Shown: one piece after another, positions 1-8,498 of the stretch
How positions within the stretch are numbered: position 1 is the first letter of the stretch
Layout: each line of letters begins with the position of its first letter
NCBI GenBank assembly: GCA_947372005.1
Contig: CANBRV010000052.1
Coordinates: 1-11,202, forward strand
Direction of reading: 5' to 3'
Origin: Comamonadaceae bacterium
GTDB taxonomy: Bacteria > Pseudomonadota > Gammaproteobacteria > Burkholderiales > Burkholderiaceae_C
DNA: 11,202 bases
Position numbers and translations under genes: made by a program
The notes under the pieces: generated by a model
Told to the model about the DNA's origin: nothing
Database searches by the model: none
The model's input: the letters and a program-made list of their open reading frames with translations, nothing else

Positions 1-878
1 CGGCGTAGCGTGAAGCGAGTGCGCGTAGCTGCAACCAAGGTACCACTCGTCACTTCTAAACCAAAGTTTTCAGCGGTAATGGTGACCTCGGTACCCAGCG
101 GTATGCCGTGTTCATCTTGAAACACATGCGCAGAATCGCTACTGCTGGAAGCCACAGCTGGTGTGGCTTGCAGGGCTATTTTTAGAGAATCACTACGACC
201 CACTTCCACTGCATCACGCTTGCCATGACCCAGCGCGGCGACTCTATCCATCCACGGCAAGATGGAGGGATTAGTTGCCAAAATATCAGCCACGGCTGGA
301 AGGCGACGCGTAAACCACAGCGGGTGATAACAAGACAAATCGGCTACGGACACTTGATCTCCCAGCACAAATTTTGATGATTCCAGCATCGCCGCAATGC
401 GGCGCAAATACGATTTGTACGCTGCCGTCGCATCGCCAGGAAACATGCGCGGTGCACCGCCGCGCATGGCAGCGCGATCAGCGCCAAAGGCACGCAAATC
501 TAAATCAGGATTCAACCGTGCGAACTCTGCACCGCCTGCAGGCGAAAAGTTGTACGCCATTGCTGTAGGGAATAACGTGCCATCCGCCCACTGCGCCAGC
601 GTGCGTGCAAGTCCTGTGAGGCCATGTGGATAAAGGCTCGGCGCTGGATTAATAGATTCCAACACTTCACAAATCAGCAGCGTATCGCAATACACGTCTG
701 CGCCCATTTGCAGCACAGGCACGCGGCGATAGCCACCCGTCAAGGCTTGCAGCTCAGGCTTGGGCATGATGGGTGAGACATCGCAGGAGCGCCACGCCAA
801 GTTTTTAAGTCCAAACACCAAGCGGATTTTTTCTGCAAATGGCGAATTGGGGTAGTGGTGAAGAATGAGGTCAGACAT
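1..878 (-). CDS. Glutathione S-transferase family protein, 3' end missing
   Basis: Translating the minus strand from the ATG at 878 gives 292 codons with no stop up to the window edge, so the C-terminus is missing. The N-terminal part reads as a GST thioredoxin-like domain: NSPFAEKIRL at residues 11-20 (the active-site loop of the fold), a cis-proline in RRVPVL (Pro54), then D65-T66 where many GSTs have Glu-Ser for glutathione binding. The helical C-terminal domain shows the N-capping motif VSVADL at 176-181. About 60 residues follow that a standard ~210-230 residue GST would not have. A TAGGAGC ribosome-binding site precedes the ATG. It is the last visible gene of the beta-oxidation operon, 19 bases after the reductase gene. 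By inference it handles electrophilic lipid products; the actual substrate is unknown, and the D-T replacement leaves glutathione use unproven. Confidence 0.82.
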   Translation of the reverse strand, partial: MSDLILHHYPNSPFAEKIRLVFGLKNLAWRSCDVSPIMPKPELQALTGGYRRVPVLQMGADVYCDTLLICEVLESINPAPSLYPHGLTGLARTLAQWADGTLFPTAMAYNFSPAGGAEFARLNPDLDLRAFGADRAAMRGGAPRMFPGDATAAYKSYLRRIAAMLESSKFVLGDQVSVADLSCYHPLWFTRRLPAVADILATNPSILPWMDRVAALGHGKRDAVEVGRSDSLKIALQATPAVASSSSDSAHVFQDEHGIPLGTEVTITAENFGLEVTSGTLVAATRTRFTLR

Positions 879-897
879 CTTGCGCTCCTACAAATAA

Positions 898-1914
898 TTA
901 AACCAACTTCACCAGCTGCTTGCCAAAATTCTTACCCTTGAGCAGTCCCAAGAATGCTTCTGGTGCAGCCGCAATGCCCTCAGCAATTGACTCACGCACA
1001 TTCAGCTTTTTAGTTGCCACCAGCGTGCCGAGTTCCTTTAAGGCCTCGGGCCAGACTTCCATGTGTTCGCTAACGATAAAGCCTTCAATCTTCAAGCGAT
1101 TCACCAAGATGAGCGCTGGATTGGCCAGCGGCAGCGGTGCGCCGTTGTAGCCCGCAATCATGCCGCAAATCGCCATACGGCCAAAGGCGTTCATGCGAAG
1201 TAACACGGTATCCATAATCCAGCCTCCTACGTTTTCAAAGTAGCAATCAATGCCGTTCGGCGCAGCTTCTTTAAGCGCTTTATTCAGTGCTTTGCCATCT
1301 GTGTGTTCTTTGTAGTCAATGCAGGCATCAAAGCCGAGAACATTCACCACGTAATCACATTTATCTTTACCGCCGGCAATGCCTACCACGCGGCAACCAC
1401 GCGCCTTGGCGAGTACGCCCACCGCGCTACCCACCGCGCCAGAAGCGGCGGTCACGCAAACGGTTTCGCCTGCTTTTGGATTGCAAATTTTCATTAAGCC
1501 ATACCAAGCCGTCACGCCAGGCATTCCCACCGCGCCAAGGTAGGCAGACAAAGGGATGTGAGCCGTATCGACCTTACGCAGCATACCCATCACCGAGTCC
1601 GATGCCACGCCGTACTCTTGCCAGCCGCCCATACCTACCACCTTATCGCCAACAGCGTACTTGGCACTTTTAGTTGCAACCACTTCGCCTACCGTGCCAC
1701 CAATCATCACCTCGCCCAGCGCCTGCGCCGCTGCGTAACTCTTGCTGTCGTTCATGCGCCCGCGCATGTAAGGGTCGAGGCTCAGGTAGTGGTGCTTCAC
1801 CAGCACTTCGCCGTCTTTGAGTTCAGGTGTTGGACTAGAGAGTAGCTTGAAGTTGCTGGCAACTGCATCGCCAACTGGGCGGTTGTCTAAAACGATTTGT
1901 TGATTGATAGGCAT
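898..1914 (-). CDS. NADP-dependent oxidoreductase, zinc-independent MDR family (CurA / leukotriene B4 dehydrogenase-like)
   Basis: A complete 338-residue protein of the medium-chain dehydrogenase/reductase superfamily. It resembles curcumin/alkenal reductases and prostaglandin reductases, which reduce the alpha,beta double bond of enals and enones with NADPH in the cytosol. Visible marks are LSLDPYMRGRM at residues 44-54, GMPGVTAWYGL at 130-140, the Rossmann motif AASGAVG at 156-162 and FENVGG at 226-231. No structural-zinc cysteine cluster is evident, consistent with the zinc-free branch. The start at 1914 has an AGGAGA ribosome-binding site 5 bases upstream, and 25 bases separate it from the thioesterase gene. 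In a fatty-acid operon the likely job is reduction of unsaturated acyl-derived or aldehyde intermediates; this is inference from family and context. Family assignment is secure, substrate is not. Confidence 0.9.
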   Translation of the reverse strand: MPINQQIVLDNRPVGDAVASNFKLLSSPTPELKDGEVLVKHHYLSLDPYMRGRMNDSKSYAAAQALGEVMIGGTVGEVVATKSAKYAVGDKVVGMGGWQEYGVASDSVMGMLRKVDTAHIPLSAYLGAVGMPGVTAWYGLMKICNPKAGETVCVTAASGAVGSAVGVLAKARGCRVVGIAGGKDKCDYVVNVLGFDACIDYKEHTDGKALNKALKEAAPNGIDCYFENVGGWIMDTVLLRMNAFGRMAICGMIAGYNGAPLPLANPALILVNRLKIEGFIVSEHMEVWPEALKELGTLVATKKLNVRESIAEGIAAAPEAFLGLLKGKNFGKQLVKLV

Positions 1915-1939
1915 GAAAATCTCCTGTTATAAAAATTAA

Positions 1940-2419
1940 TTAATCTGTCGAAATTTGAGGGATAGGTTCATTGAGCGGGTTAATCACTCGCGTCCCGTCC
2001 TTACCCCGAGCTGGTAGGCGCTTTACGTATTTAAAAGTTCCCGTGCTGGACGCGCACACTCTGCCTGCTTCGTCATAAATCGATGCTTCGGTAAACGCCA
2101 TCGTGGCGGTGCGGTGAATCAGTTTGCCTTTGGCGGTGAGTAAACCCAGCGGACTAGGCCGCATAAAGGTGGTCTTCATCTCGATGGTGACCACGCCCAT
2201 TTCAGCTTGGGCACTCCTCGCTGCGGTTGCCATCGTCACATCAAGCAGTGTCATCACCACACCGCCGTGCGCGACGGCGAAGGAATTGGCGTGCTCTGGC
2301 TTAGGCGTATAGAGGATGGTGGATTCGCCGCCTTCAAAGCGTGTGAGATCGAATCCGAGCAACTTAACAAACGGAATTTCTACGCCAAAACCTTTGGCTG
2401 CAAACGAATCTAAAGACAT
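1940..2419 (-). CDS. PaaI-like hotdog-fold acyl-CoA thioesterase
   Basis: A 159-residue protein with the hotdog thioesterase signature HANSFAVAHGGVVMTLLD at residues 43-60. Asn45, the His51-Gly52-Gly53 turn and Asp60 at the start of the long helix match the active-site region of PaaI/4HBT-type thioesterases, which hydrolyse acyl-CoA to free acid and CoA. The length suits the family. The frame stays open back to an ATG at 2467, but that start would overlap the dehydrogenase gene by 46 bases. The ATG at 2419 lies just 2 bases after that gene's TAG and gives the normal family N-terminus, so I chose it; the pair is probably translationally coupled. In the operon it could release CoA from dead-end or excess acyl-CoA intermediates (inference). 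Confidence 0.88.
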   Translation of the reverse strand: MSLDSFAAKGFGVEIPFVKLLGFDLTRFEGGESTILYTPKPEHANSFAVAHGGVVMTLLDVTMATAARSAQAEMGVVTIEMKTTFMRPSPLGLLTAKGKLIHRTATMAFTEASIYDEAGRVCASSTGTFKYVKRLPARGKDGTRVINPLNEPIPQISTD

Positions 2420-2421
2420 GA

Positions 2422-3216
2422 CTACCCCGCCGTTACGCAAGACACGCCGCCATCCACCGCCATCCATTGACCTGTAATGTGCTTACCAGCGTTAGATGCG
2501 AAGAGCAACGTGAGGCCCTTCAAATCTTCGTCATCTCCCAAGCGCCCCAGCGGTGCACCTTCTTTCAGTCGCTCTTCACCCAATGCTTTGAGTGTGCCCA
2601 TCGTCATCTTGCTGGGGAAGAATCCTGGGCACACGGCGTTCACGCGGATGTTGTACTTGCCCCACTCCGCCGCCAACGTGCGTGTGAAGTTGATCACCGC
2701 GCCCTTGCTGGTGTTGTAGGCAATCGTGTTCATGCCGCTAGGGTTGCCGCCAAGGCCTGCAATAGACGCGAGGTTGATGATCGAGCCGCTCTTGCGCGCA
2801 ATCATCGATTTCTTCGCGATCTGCTGACTCAAAATAAAGTAGCCACGGATATTGAGGTTCATGACCTTATCCCATGCATCCACAGGATGGTCTTCAGCAG
2901 GCGCACCCCACGCTGCGCCTGCGTTGTTCACCAAAATGTCGATGTGCCCGAGCCGCGCGATGGACTCGTCTGCAAGCCTTGTAATGTCTGCTTCGGCAGC
3001 ACAATCGGCAGCAATAAAACTCGCATCAATGCCCTGTGCTTTTAGTACAGCAACGGCTTCTTCTAGGTCACTGGCTTTGCGTGACGAGAGCACAATTTTC
3101 GCGCCCGCTTCGCCAAGGCTTTGTGCCATTTGCAAGCCAAGTCCGCGTGAGCCGCCTGTAACTAGTGCTGTTTTCCCGCTGAGATCGAAGAGTTGTTGAA
3201 TGGTGCGAGCGGTCAT
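2422..3216 (-). CDS. Short-chain dehydrogenase/reductase (SDR) family oxidoreductase
   Basis: A complete 264-residue classical SDR. It shows the nucleotide-binding motif TGGSRGLG at residues 20-27, NNAG at 97-100, and the catalytic set Asn121, Ser151, Tyr167 and Lys171 (YNTSK). The C-terminal segment ITGQWMAVDGG is typical of FabG-like members. These enzymes interconvert hydroxyl and keto groups with NAD(P)(H). The bifunctional FadB-type enzyme nearby already has a 3-hydroxyacyl-CoA dehydrogenase domain, so this SDR probably acts on another substrate, another stereoisomer or a short/branched acyl group (inference). The start at 3216 follows a GGAG ribosome-binding site; the gene lies 22 bases after the acyl-CoA dehydrogenase stop and 2 bases before the thioesterase ATG. 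The exact reaction cannot be read from sequence. Confidence 0.92.
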   Translation of the reverse strand: MTARTIQQLFDLSGKTALVTGGSRGLGLQMAQSLGEAGAKIVLSSRKASDLEEAVAVLKAQGIDASFIAADCAAEADITRLADESIARLGHIDILVNNAGAAWGAPAEDHPVDAWDKVMNLNIRGYFILSQQIAKKSMIARKSGSIINLASIAGLGGNPSGMNTIAYNTSKGAVINFTRTLAAEWGKYNIRVNAVCPGFFPSKMTMGTLKALGEERLKEGAPLGRLGDDEDLKGLTLLFASNAGKHITGQWMAVDGGVSCVTAG

Positions 3217-3238
3217 TTAAATCTCCAAGTATTTATAT

Positions 3239-5086
3239 TTAAAAAGCGTTTTCAGGTAAATCAGCACACGTCGAATCACGACTGCTCACCACATTTAGCC
3301 AAGCGTCAATCTTAGGCAACTCATAGTTAAAAAAGAATTGCATCGCGCCTAGGCGACCCACAGAAGCATCATCGGTTTTGCCCACGCAAGTCATGCCCAC
3401 ATCGAGCCAAATCCAAGCAAGTACCGCATGACCAAAAGCTTGCATGTACGGCACGGCATTGGCAAGCGCTTCGGACGGTTTGCCCGTGCTCCACGCCGCC
3501 TTAGTGGCTGCGTCGATTTTGTTGGCATGCTCGCGAAGCGATCTAGCATGAGCCTCTAGAGCAGGTATCTGCAAAGCCTTATCAATTGTGGCTTTGAAGC
3601 GTGCCACTAACACGCCATAAGCCTTGCCATCTTCCATCAACACCTTGCGCCCGAGCAAATCCATCGCTTGAATGCCGTGCGTACCTTCGTGGATCATGTT
3701 GAGGCGGTTATCGCGCCAGTATTGCTCGACTGGAAAGTCGCGCGTGTAGCCATAGCCGCCGTGGATTTGAATCGCCAAACTATTGGCTTCCAAGCACCAC
3801 TCGGACGGCCAGCTTTTTACGATAGGCGTTAGCACTTCCAAAAGCAAACGCGCTTCGTTTGCAGCATCCGCCTTGGCCGTGTGCATCTCATCAACGAGCC
3901 TCGCGCAGTACAGCGCCAATGCCAATGCGCCCTCGCCATACGATTTTTGTGCCAGCAGCATGCGCTTGATGTCGGCGTGTTCAATCAATCGAACTTGCGG
4001 CGCAGTTGCGTCTTTTCCTGCGCCGCCAATAGGACGACCTTGCGGACGGTTCTTGGCGTAATCTAGCGAAGCGTAATAGCCCGCCAAGCCCAGCATGGTC
4101 GCTGCCATGCCAATGCCAATACGGGCTTCGTTCATCATGTGGAACATGCAGCGCAGGCCTTCGCCTGGCTTGCCGACCAAATAGCCCACAGCACCAGCAG
4201 CAGCGCCCGCGCCGCCATCGGGTTTAAATGCGCCTTCGCCAAAATTGAGTAGTGTGTTCGTCGTGCCGCGCCAACCTAGCTTGTGATTGAGACCTGCCAA
4301 GACAACGTCGTTGCGCTCGCCTGTGAGCTCGCCTTTGGCGTTCACCATTTTTTTCGGCACGATAAACAGCGAAATGCCACGTGTGCCAGCAATCAACTTG
4401 CCACTCTCATCTGGAATCTTCGCCAGCACCAAATGCACGATGTTCTCGGTCATGTCGTGCTCGCCCGAGCTAATCCACATTTTGTTTCCCGTGATGCGAT
4501 AACGTGGCCCTAGCGGATCGTCCGCAAAGTCCATTCCATCAGGCACGGCACGTGTCGTAATGTCCGACAACGACGATCCCGCTTGCGGCTCAGACAAGCA
4601 CATCGTGCCCGCCCAGCGCCCATTAAATTCATTGGCAGCAAAGACTTCTGCTTGCACGGGTGTGCCATGCGTGCGGATGCAGTTCGCGTTGCCAACCGAT
4701 AGCAAGTTAGAGCCAATACTAATGCTGGCGCAGCCAAAAAAAGTATTAGATGCCGCCTCAACTGTATAAGGCAGTTGCATCCCGCCCTGCTCATAATCTT
4801 GCGCCGCAGCCAGCATCCCCGACTCGGCATAAGCTGCTCTTGCATCATGCGTGGCCTGCGGCAAAATGACACGCAATGCGCCGTCCGCGCCCACCTCAGT
4901 ACGCGGCTCTTGGGTATCCACCAAGCGATTAAACGGCGCGTACTTCTCGCGAGCGATGCGCTCACAGGTGTCCAGCACGGCATCAAACGTCTCACGCGAG
5001 TGATCTGAAAAGCGCAAACGCTGATTCAATGAATCAGCGTTTAGCCAGTCGTAGAGAAGGAAATCAAGAGTGGTGCGCAGCGACAT
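3239..5086 (-). CDS. Acyl-CoA dehydrogenase, ~600-residue class with C-terminal extension
   Basis: A 615-residue flavoprotein catalysing the first step of beta-oxidation, FAD-dependent formation of trans-2-enoyl-CoA. It has the flavin-binding motif MCLSEPQAGSSLSD at residues 162-175, QIHGGYGYTRDFPVEQYWRD at 440-459, and HEGTHGIQAMDLLGR at 466-480, where Glu467 is the expected catalytic base of the long ACAD subfamilies. The ~120 residues after that match the helical C-terminal extension of these ~600-residue enzymes; it is clearly not the 800-residue E. coli FadE type. The frame extends to an ATG at 5164, but that would overlap the thiolase gene by 61 bases. Two adjacent ATG codons stand at 5089 and 5086; the AAGGAA site is 5 bases from the second and only 2 from the first, so 5086 is preferred. 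Chain-length specificity is not readable. Confidence 0.93.
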   Translation of the reverse strand: MSLRTTLDFLLYDWLNADSLNQRLRFSDHSRETFDAVLDTCERIAREKYAPFNRLVDTQEPRTEVGADGALRVILPQATHDARAAYAESGMLAAAQDYEQGGMQLPYTVEAASNTFFGCASISIGSNLLSVGNANCIRTHGTPVQAEVFAANEFNGRWAGTMCLSEPQAGSSLSDITTRAVPDGMDFADDPLGPRYRITGNKMWISSGEHDMTENIVHLVLAKIPDESGKLIAGTRGISLFIVPKKMVNAKGELTGERNDVVLAGLNHKLGWRGTTNTLLNFGEGAFKPDGGAGAAAGAVGYLVGKPGEGLRCMFHMMNEARIGIGMAATMLGLAGYYASLDYAKNRPQGRPIGGAGKDATAPQVRLIEHADIKRMLLAQKSYGEGALALALYCARLVDEMHTAKADAANEARLLLEVLTPIVKSWPSEWCLEANSLAIQIHGGYGYTRDFPVEQYWRDNRLNMIHEGTHGIQAMDLLGRKVLMEDGKAYGVLVARFKATIDKALQIPALEAHARSLREHANKIDAATKAAWSTGKPSEALANAVPYMQAFGHAVLAWIWLDVGMTCVGKTDDASVGRLGAMQFFFNYELPKIDAWLNVVSSRDSTCADLPENAF

Positions 5087-5091
5087 CATGA

Positions 5092-5097
5092 TTCCTT
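5092..5097 (-). promoter_or_regulatory. Ribosome-binding site deciding the acyl-CoA dehydrogenase start
   Basis: AAGGAA on the minus strand lies 5 bases from the ATG at 5086 and 2 bases from the ATG at 5089. The spacing favours the second of the tandem ATG codons and rules against the far upstream ATG at 5164. Confidence 0.6.
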
Positions 5098-5103
5098 TTT
5101 TAC

Positions 5104-6279
5104 TTACAGTACTTCGAAAATACCCGCAGCACCCATACCGCCGCCGACGCACATCGTCACGCACACGCGCTTAGCGCCGCGGCGTTTGCCTTCAATCAGT
5201 GCGTGGCCTGTGAGGCGTTGACCGCTCACGCCGTAAGGGTGACCCACGGCAATCGCGCCGCCATTCACGTTCAAACGGTCATCAGGAATGCCCAGCTTGT
5301 CTCGGCAATAAATCACTTGCACGGCGAAGGCTTCGTTCAATTCCCACAAGTCGATGTCATCCACTTTGAGGCCGAGTTTTTTAAGCACTTTTGGAATCGC
5401 AAACACAGGGCCGATGCCCATTTCGTCTGGCTCAAGACCTGCCACAGCAAAACCTAAGAAACGACCGAGCGGCTTCAAACCTTTTTGCTCGGCATACTTT
5501 TCGCTAGTGACCACACACGCACCGCCGCCGTCCGAGAACTGGCTAGCATTGCCTGCGGAAATCAAACCGCCAGGGAGGGCGGAGCGCAGACCTGAGATGC
5601 CCTCTTTAGTTGTGCCGTCACGGATGCCTTCGTCAGCACTCACGGTCACTTCTTTGGTTCTGAGACCCATCACCTTATCGGCCACGCCCATCGTCACGGT
5701 AATCGGTGCGATTTCTTCGTTAAACAGTCCTGCTGCAAGCGCCGCTACAGCGCGCTGCTGGCTACGTGCGCCGTACTCGTCCATGGCATCACGACCGATG
5801 TTGTAACGCTTGGCCACTTGCTCAGCCGTTTGCAGCATGTTCCAGTAAATGGTCGGCTTGTTTTTAGCGAGCCACGAATCAGCCAGCATGTGCTTGTTCA
5901 TTTCTTGCTGTACGCAAGAAATGCTCTCCACGCCGCCTGCCACATACACGTCGCCCTCACCTGCAATGATGCGCTGCGAAACCATCGCAATGGTTTGCAA
6001 ACCTGACGAGCAAAAACGGTTCACCGTTGCGCCCGACACAGTGATTGGCAAACCCGCGCGCAAAACGATTTGCCTAGCGATGTTCGCGCCCGTTGCGCCT
6101 TCTGGATTAGCACAGCCCATCAACACGTCTTCGATGTCGTTGGCATCAATGCCAGCGCGCTTGACGGCGTGCTCGACAGCGTGACCGCCAAGGGTCGCGC
6201 CATGCGTCATATTGAAAGCGCCCTTCCAGCTTTTTGCCAAAGGAGTGCGTGCGGTAGAAACAATTACTGCGGATGTCAT
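5104..6279 (-). CDS. fadA: Acetyl-CoA C-acyltransferase (3-ketoacyl-CoA thiolase, FadA-type)
   Basis: A complete 391-residue thiolase, the usual family length. It cleaves 3-ketoacyl-CoA with CoA to acetyl-CoA and a shortened acyl-CoA, the last step of beta-oxidation. Visible active-site elements are the nucleophile Cys90 in NRFCSSGLQ, NEAFA at residues 315-319, His347 in GHPYG, and Cys377 in the C-terminal CVGGGMG motif that supplies the second catalytic cysteine. An AAGGAA ribosome-binding site lies 8 bases before the ATG. It follows the bifunctional hydratase/dehydrogenase gene by 33 bases, and the two products together are expected to form the FadBA-type complex or functional pair. A biosynthetic acetoacetyl-CoA thiolase (PhaA/AtoB-like) is the alternative, but gene order favours degradation. 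The symbol is by function and context. Confidence 0.93.
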   Translation of the reverse strand: MTSAVIVSTARTPLAKSWKGAFNMTHGATLGGHAVEHAVKRAGIDANDIEDVLMGCANPEGATGANIARQIVLRAGLPITVSGATVNRFCSSGLQTIAMVSQRIIAGEGDVYVAGGVESISCVQQEMNKHMLADSWLAKNKPTIYWNMLQTAEQVAKRYNIGRDAMDEYGARSQQRAVAALAAGLFNEEIAPITVTMGVADKVMGLRTKEVTVSADEGIRDGTTKEGISGLRSALPGGLISAGNASQFSDGGGACVVTSEKYAEQKGLKPLGRFLGFAVAGLEPDEMGIGPVFAIPKVLKKLGLKVDDIDLWELNEAFAVQVIYCRDKLGIPDDRLNVNGGAIAVGHPYGVSGQRLTGHALIEGKRRGAKRVCVTMCVGGGMGAAGIFEVL

Positions 6280-6312
6280 GATATTTTTTCCTTAGATATT
6301 TTTCGAGGCGGA

Positions 6313-8424
6313 TTAGTTGAATGTCTTACCAGTAGCTGCCAACTTAGCAAGTAGCGGAGCGGGCTTCCAGAAGGCGGCGTCATCGAGCGGATTTTTAGCA
6401 AAACGTGCCATCGTCTCAACCACGTTAAACAGTCCTTTTTGATCAGCGTAATGCAGTGGGCCACCGCGATATGCAGGGAATCCGTAACCAAAGATATAAA
6501 CGATATCAATATCGCTTGCCTTGTTAGCAATGCCTTCTTCCAAGATGTGCGCGGCTTCGTTGACAAGAGCAAACACCAAACGTTGCACAATTTCTTCATC
6601 CGATATCTTGCGCGGCGTGATACCGAGCGACTTGCGATGCGCCTCAATCATGGCAACCACTTCTGCGTTTGGAATCGCATCGCGCTTACCCGCCACATAG
6701 TCGTACCAACCTTTGCCAACTTTTTGACCAAAGCGGCCTTGCTCGCACAAAAGATCGGCCGTTTTGCTGTATTTCATCTCGGCACGCTCGGTAGCGCGGC
6801 GCTTGCGGATCGCCCAACCAATATCGTTACCCGCCAAATCACCCATGCGGAAAGGCCCCATCGCCATACCGAACTTCTCCATGGCTTTGTCCACTTGGGC
6901 TGGCGTGCAGCCCTCATCTAACAAGAAGCCACCTTGGCGACCGTATTGCTCGATCATGCGGTTGCCAATAAAGCCATCGCATACGCCCGAGACCACAGCG
7001 GTCTTTTTGATCTTTTTGGCGATGGTCATCACCGTCGCCATCACGTCTTTACTTGTCTTTTCGCCACGCACAACCTCAAGCAGCTTCATCACATTGGCAG
7101 GGCTAAAGAAGTGCAGACCCACAACGTCTTGCGGGCGCTTGGTAAAGCTGGCAATCTTGTTGACATCCAGTGTTGATGTGTTGGAAGCCAAGATGGCACC
7201 AGGCTTCATCACGGCATCTAACTGCTGGAACACTTTTTCTTTCACGCCGATTTCTTCAAACACCGCCTCAATCACGAGGTCAGCGTCTTTCAAATCGTCG
7301 TAGGACAGCGTGGTGGTGAGCAGCGCCATGCGCTCGTCCAGCTTGGCTTGCTTGAGCTTGCCCTTGGTCACTTGCGCATCGTAATTTTTCTTGATGATCG
7401 CAATGCCTTTGTCGAGCGCTTCTTGCTTCATCTCCAGCATCTTGACTGAAATGCCAGCATTTAAGAAGTTCATGGTGATGCCGCCGCCCATCGTGCCAGC
7501 GCCAATCACGGCTACTTGCTTGATGGTACGTTGCGGTGTGTCGCTTGGCACATCAGGAATCTTGCTGGCAGCACGCTCAGCCACAAACAGATGACGCAGT
7601 GCGCGGCACTCAGGTGTCCACATCAGGTTAATAAAGATATCGCGCTCAGCCACCATGCCGTCGTCAAACTTCATAGTGAGTGCGTTTTGCACCGCATCCA
7701 CGCATTTAACGGGCGCTGGATAGTTCTTTGCCATACCCGCGACCATGTTGCGAGCAAACTGGAAATAAGCCTGTGCATTTGGGTGAGAAACTTTCAAGTC
7801 ACGTACACGTGGCAAAGCAGAGCCATCGTCGTGCTTGGCAGCAATCTCTTTGGCATAAGCCAGAGCCTCAGCCGCCAAGGCTTCTGGGGCGCTTGCCATC
7901 TTGTCGAATAATTTTTGACCCGGAATCGAAGCCAGCATTTCACTCTTCACAGGCTCGCCGCTCACAATCATGTTGAGCGCGGTCTCCACACCCAAAACGC
8001 GCGGCAAACGCTGCGTACCACCTGCGCCAGGAATCAAGCCTAGCTTGACTTCGGGCAGCGCCACCAGTGTGCCAGGCGCCGCGATGCGGTAGTGGCAACC
8101 GAGCGCTAATTCCAAACCGCCACCCATACAAATGCTATGAACAGCGGCGATGGTAGGCTTGGCAGAGTTTTCCATCATCAAAATCAAAGAGAGCAAATTC
8201 GGCTCTTGAATCGACTTGTCCGAACCAAACTCGGTAATGTCCGCGCCGCTACAAAATGCCTTGCCAGCGCCCGTGACCACAATCGATTTCACAGCAGGGT
8301 CAGCGTTCGCCTTGTGCACACCATCAGCAATAGCAAGCCGCGTGGCGTGCGACAGACCGTTCATAGGAGGGTTAGCAAGAGTAACGACAGCAACGTCGCC
8401 AATCACTTGATATTGAGCAGTCAT
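6313..8424 (-). CDS. fadB: Bifunctional enoyl-CoA hydratase / 3-hydroxyacyl-CoA dehydrogenase (FadB-type)
   Basis: A complete 703-residue multifunctional enzyme performing the two middle steps of beta-oxidation. The N-terminal crotonase domain (about 1-200) has the oxyanion-hole segments SGAD at 59-62 and GGGLE at 101-105, with the catalytic glutamate pair Glu105 and Glu125. The NAD-binding domain begins with VIGAGTMGGG at 306-315. The dehydrogenase active site is intact: Ser417, His438 in GLHFFSPANVM, Glu450 and Asn488 in GFIGNRM, with the same residue spacing as in mammalian HADH. A second helical dehydrogenase C-domain follows to the end. The architecture matches the peroxisomal-type bifunctional enzyme and bacterial FadB/FadJ-like proteins. 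It is the first gene of the operon, with AAGGAA just upstream and an operator candidate about 60 bases ahead of its ATG. Confidence 0.95.
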   Translation of the reverse strand: MTAQYQVIGDVAVVTLANPPMNGLSHATRLAIADGVHKANADPAVKSIVVTGAGKAFCSGADITEFGSDKSIQEPNLLSLILMMENSAKPTIAAVHSICMGGGLELALGCHYRIAAPGTLVALPEVKLGLIPGAGGTQRLPRVLGVETALNMIVSGEPVKSEMLASIPGQKLFDKMASAPEALAAEALAYAKEIAAKHDDGSALPRVRDLKVSHPNAQAYFQFARNMVAGMAKNYPAPVKCVDAVQNALTMKFDDGMVAERDIFINLMWTPECRALRHLFVAERAASKIPDVPSDTPQRTIKQVAVIGAGTMGGGITMNFLNAGISVKMLEMKQEALDKGIAIIKKNYDAQVTKGKLKQAKLDERMALLTTTLSYDDLKDADLVIEAVFEEIGVKEKVFQQLDAVMKPGAILASNTSTLDVNKIASFTKRPQDVVGLHFFSPANVMKLLEVVRGEKTSKDVMATVMTIAKKIKKTAVVSGVCDGFIGNRMIEQYGRQGGFLLDEGCTPAQVDKAMEKFGMAMGPFRMGDLAGNDIGWAIRKRRATERAEMKYSKTADLLCEQGRFGQKVGKGWYDYVAGKRDAIPNAEVVAMIEAHRKSLGITPRKISDEEIVQRLVFALVNEAAHILEEGIANKASDIDIVYIFGYGFPAYRGGPLHYADQKGLFNVVETMARFAKNPLDDAAFWKPAPLLAKLAATGKTFN

Positions 8425-8483
8425 AAAAGTTCCTTATTCAAAGTTACAAACAAACGCAAAAGCGCAGACAGATTTACAAAAAA

Positions 8484-8495
8484 GCACGATCGTTC
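8484..8495 (-). promoter_or_regulatory. Candidate repressor operator upstream of the beta-oxidation operon
   Basis: The minus strand reads GAACGATCGTGC here: a perfect 8-base palindrome ACGATCGT (8486-8493) whose arms extend to 5 of 6 pairs matched. It sits in the 93-base gap between the nuclease-like gene and fadB, 3 bases downstream of a -10-like TAGAAT, where a bound repressor would block transcription. TetR-family regulators of fatty-acid genes (PsrA/FadP-type) are known in betaproteobacteria; assigning one here is inference, and no regulator gene is in the window. Confidence 0.45.
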
Positions 8496-8498
8496 GAT

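Noticed and set aside
1287..1673. A 128-codon plus-strand open frame inside the MDR oxidoreductase gene
   Set aside because: It is antisense to a well-supported gene, has low-complexity Arg/Pro/His-rich content and no motif; it is a shadow of the codon pattern on the other strand.
2420..2467. Upstream start at 2467 for the thioesterase
   Set aside because: It overlaps the SDR coding region and adds 16 residues not expected in PaaI-like proteins; the ATG at 2419 follows the SDR stop by 2 bases.
2467..3045. A 192-codon plus-strand open frame over the SDR gene
   Set aside because: Antisense to an SDR with all catalytic residues intact; the translation has no recognisable domain and no ribosome-binding site was evident.
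5087..5164. Upstream start at 5164 for the acyl-CoA dehydrogenase
   Set aside because: It would overlap the thiolase gene by 61 bases, adds an Arg-rich N-terminus unlike the family, and the AAGGAA site points to the 5086/5089 ATG pair.
6439..7303. Overlapping plus-strand open frames of 160 and 179 codons over fadB
   Set aside because: Both oppose a complete FadB-type coding region and look like composition-driven shadow frames.
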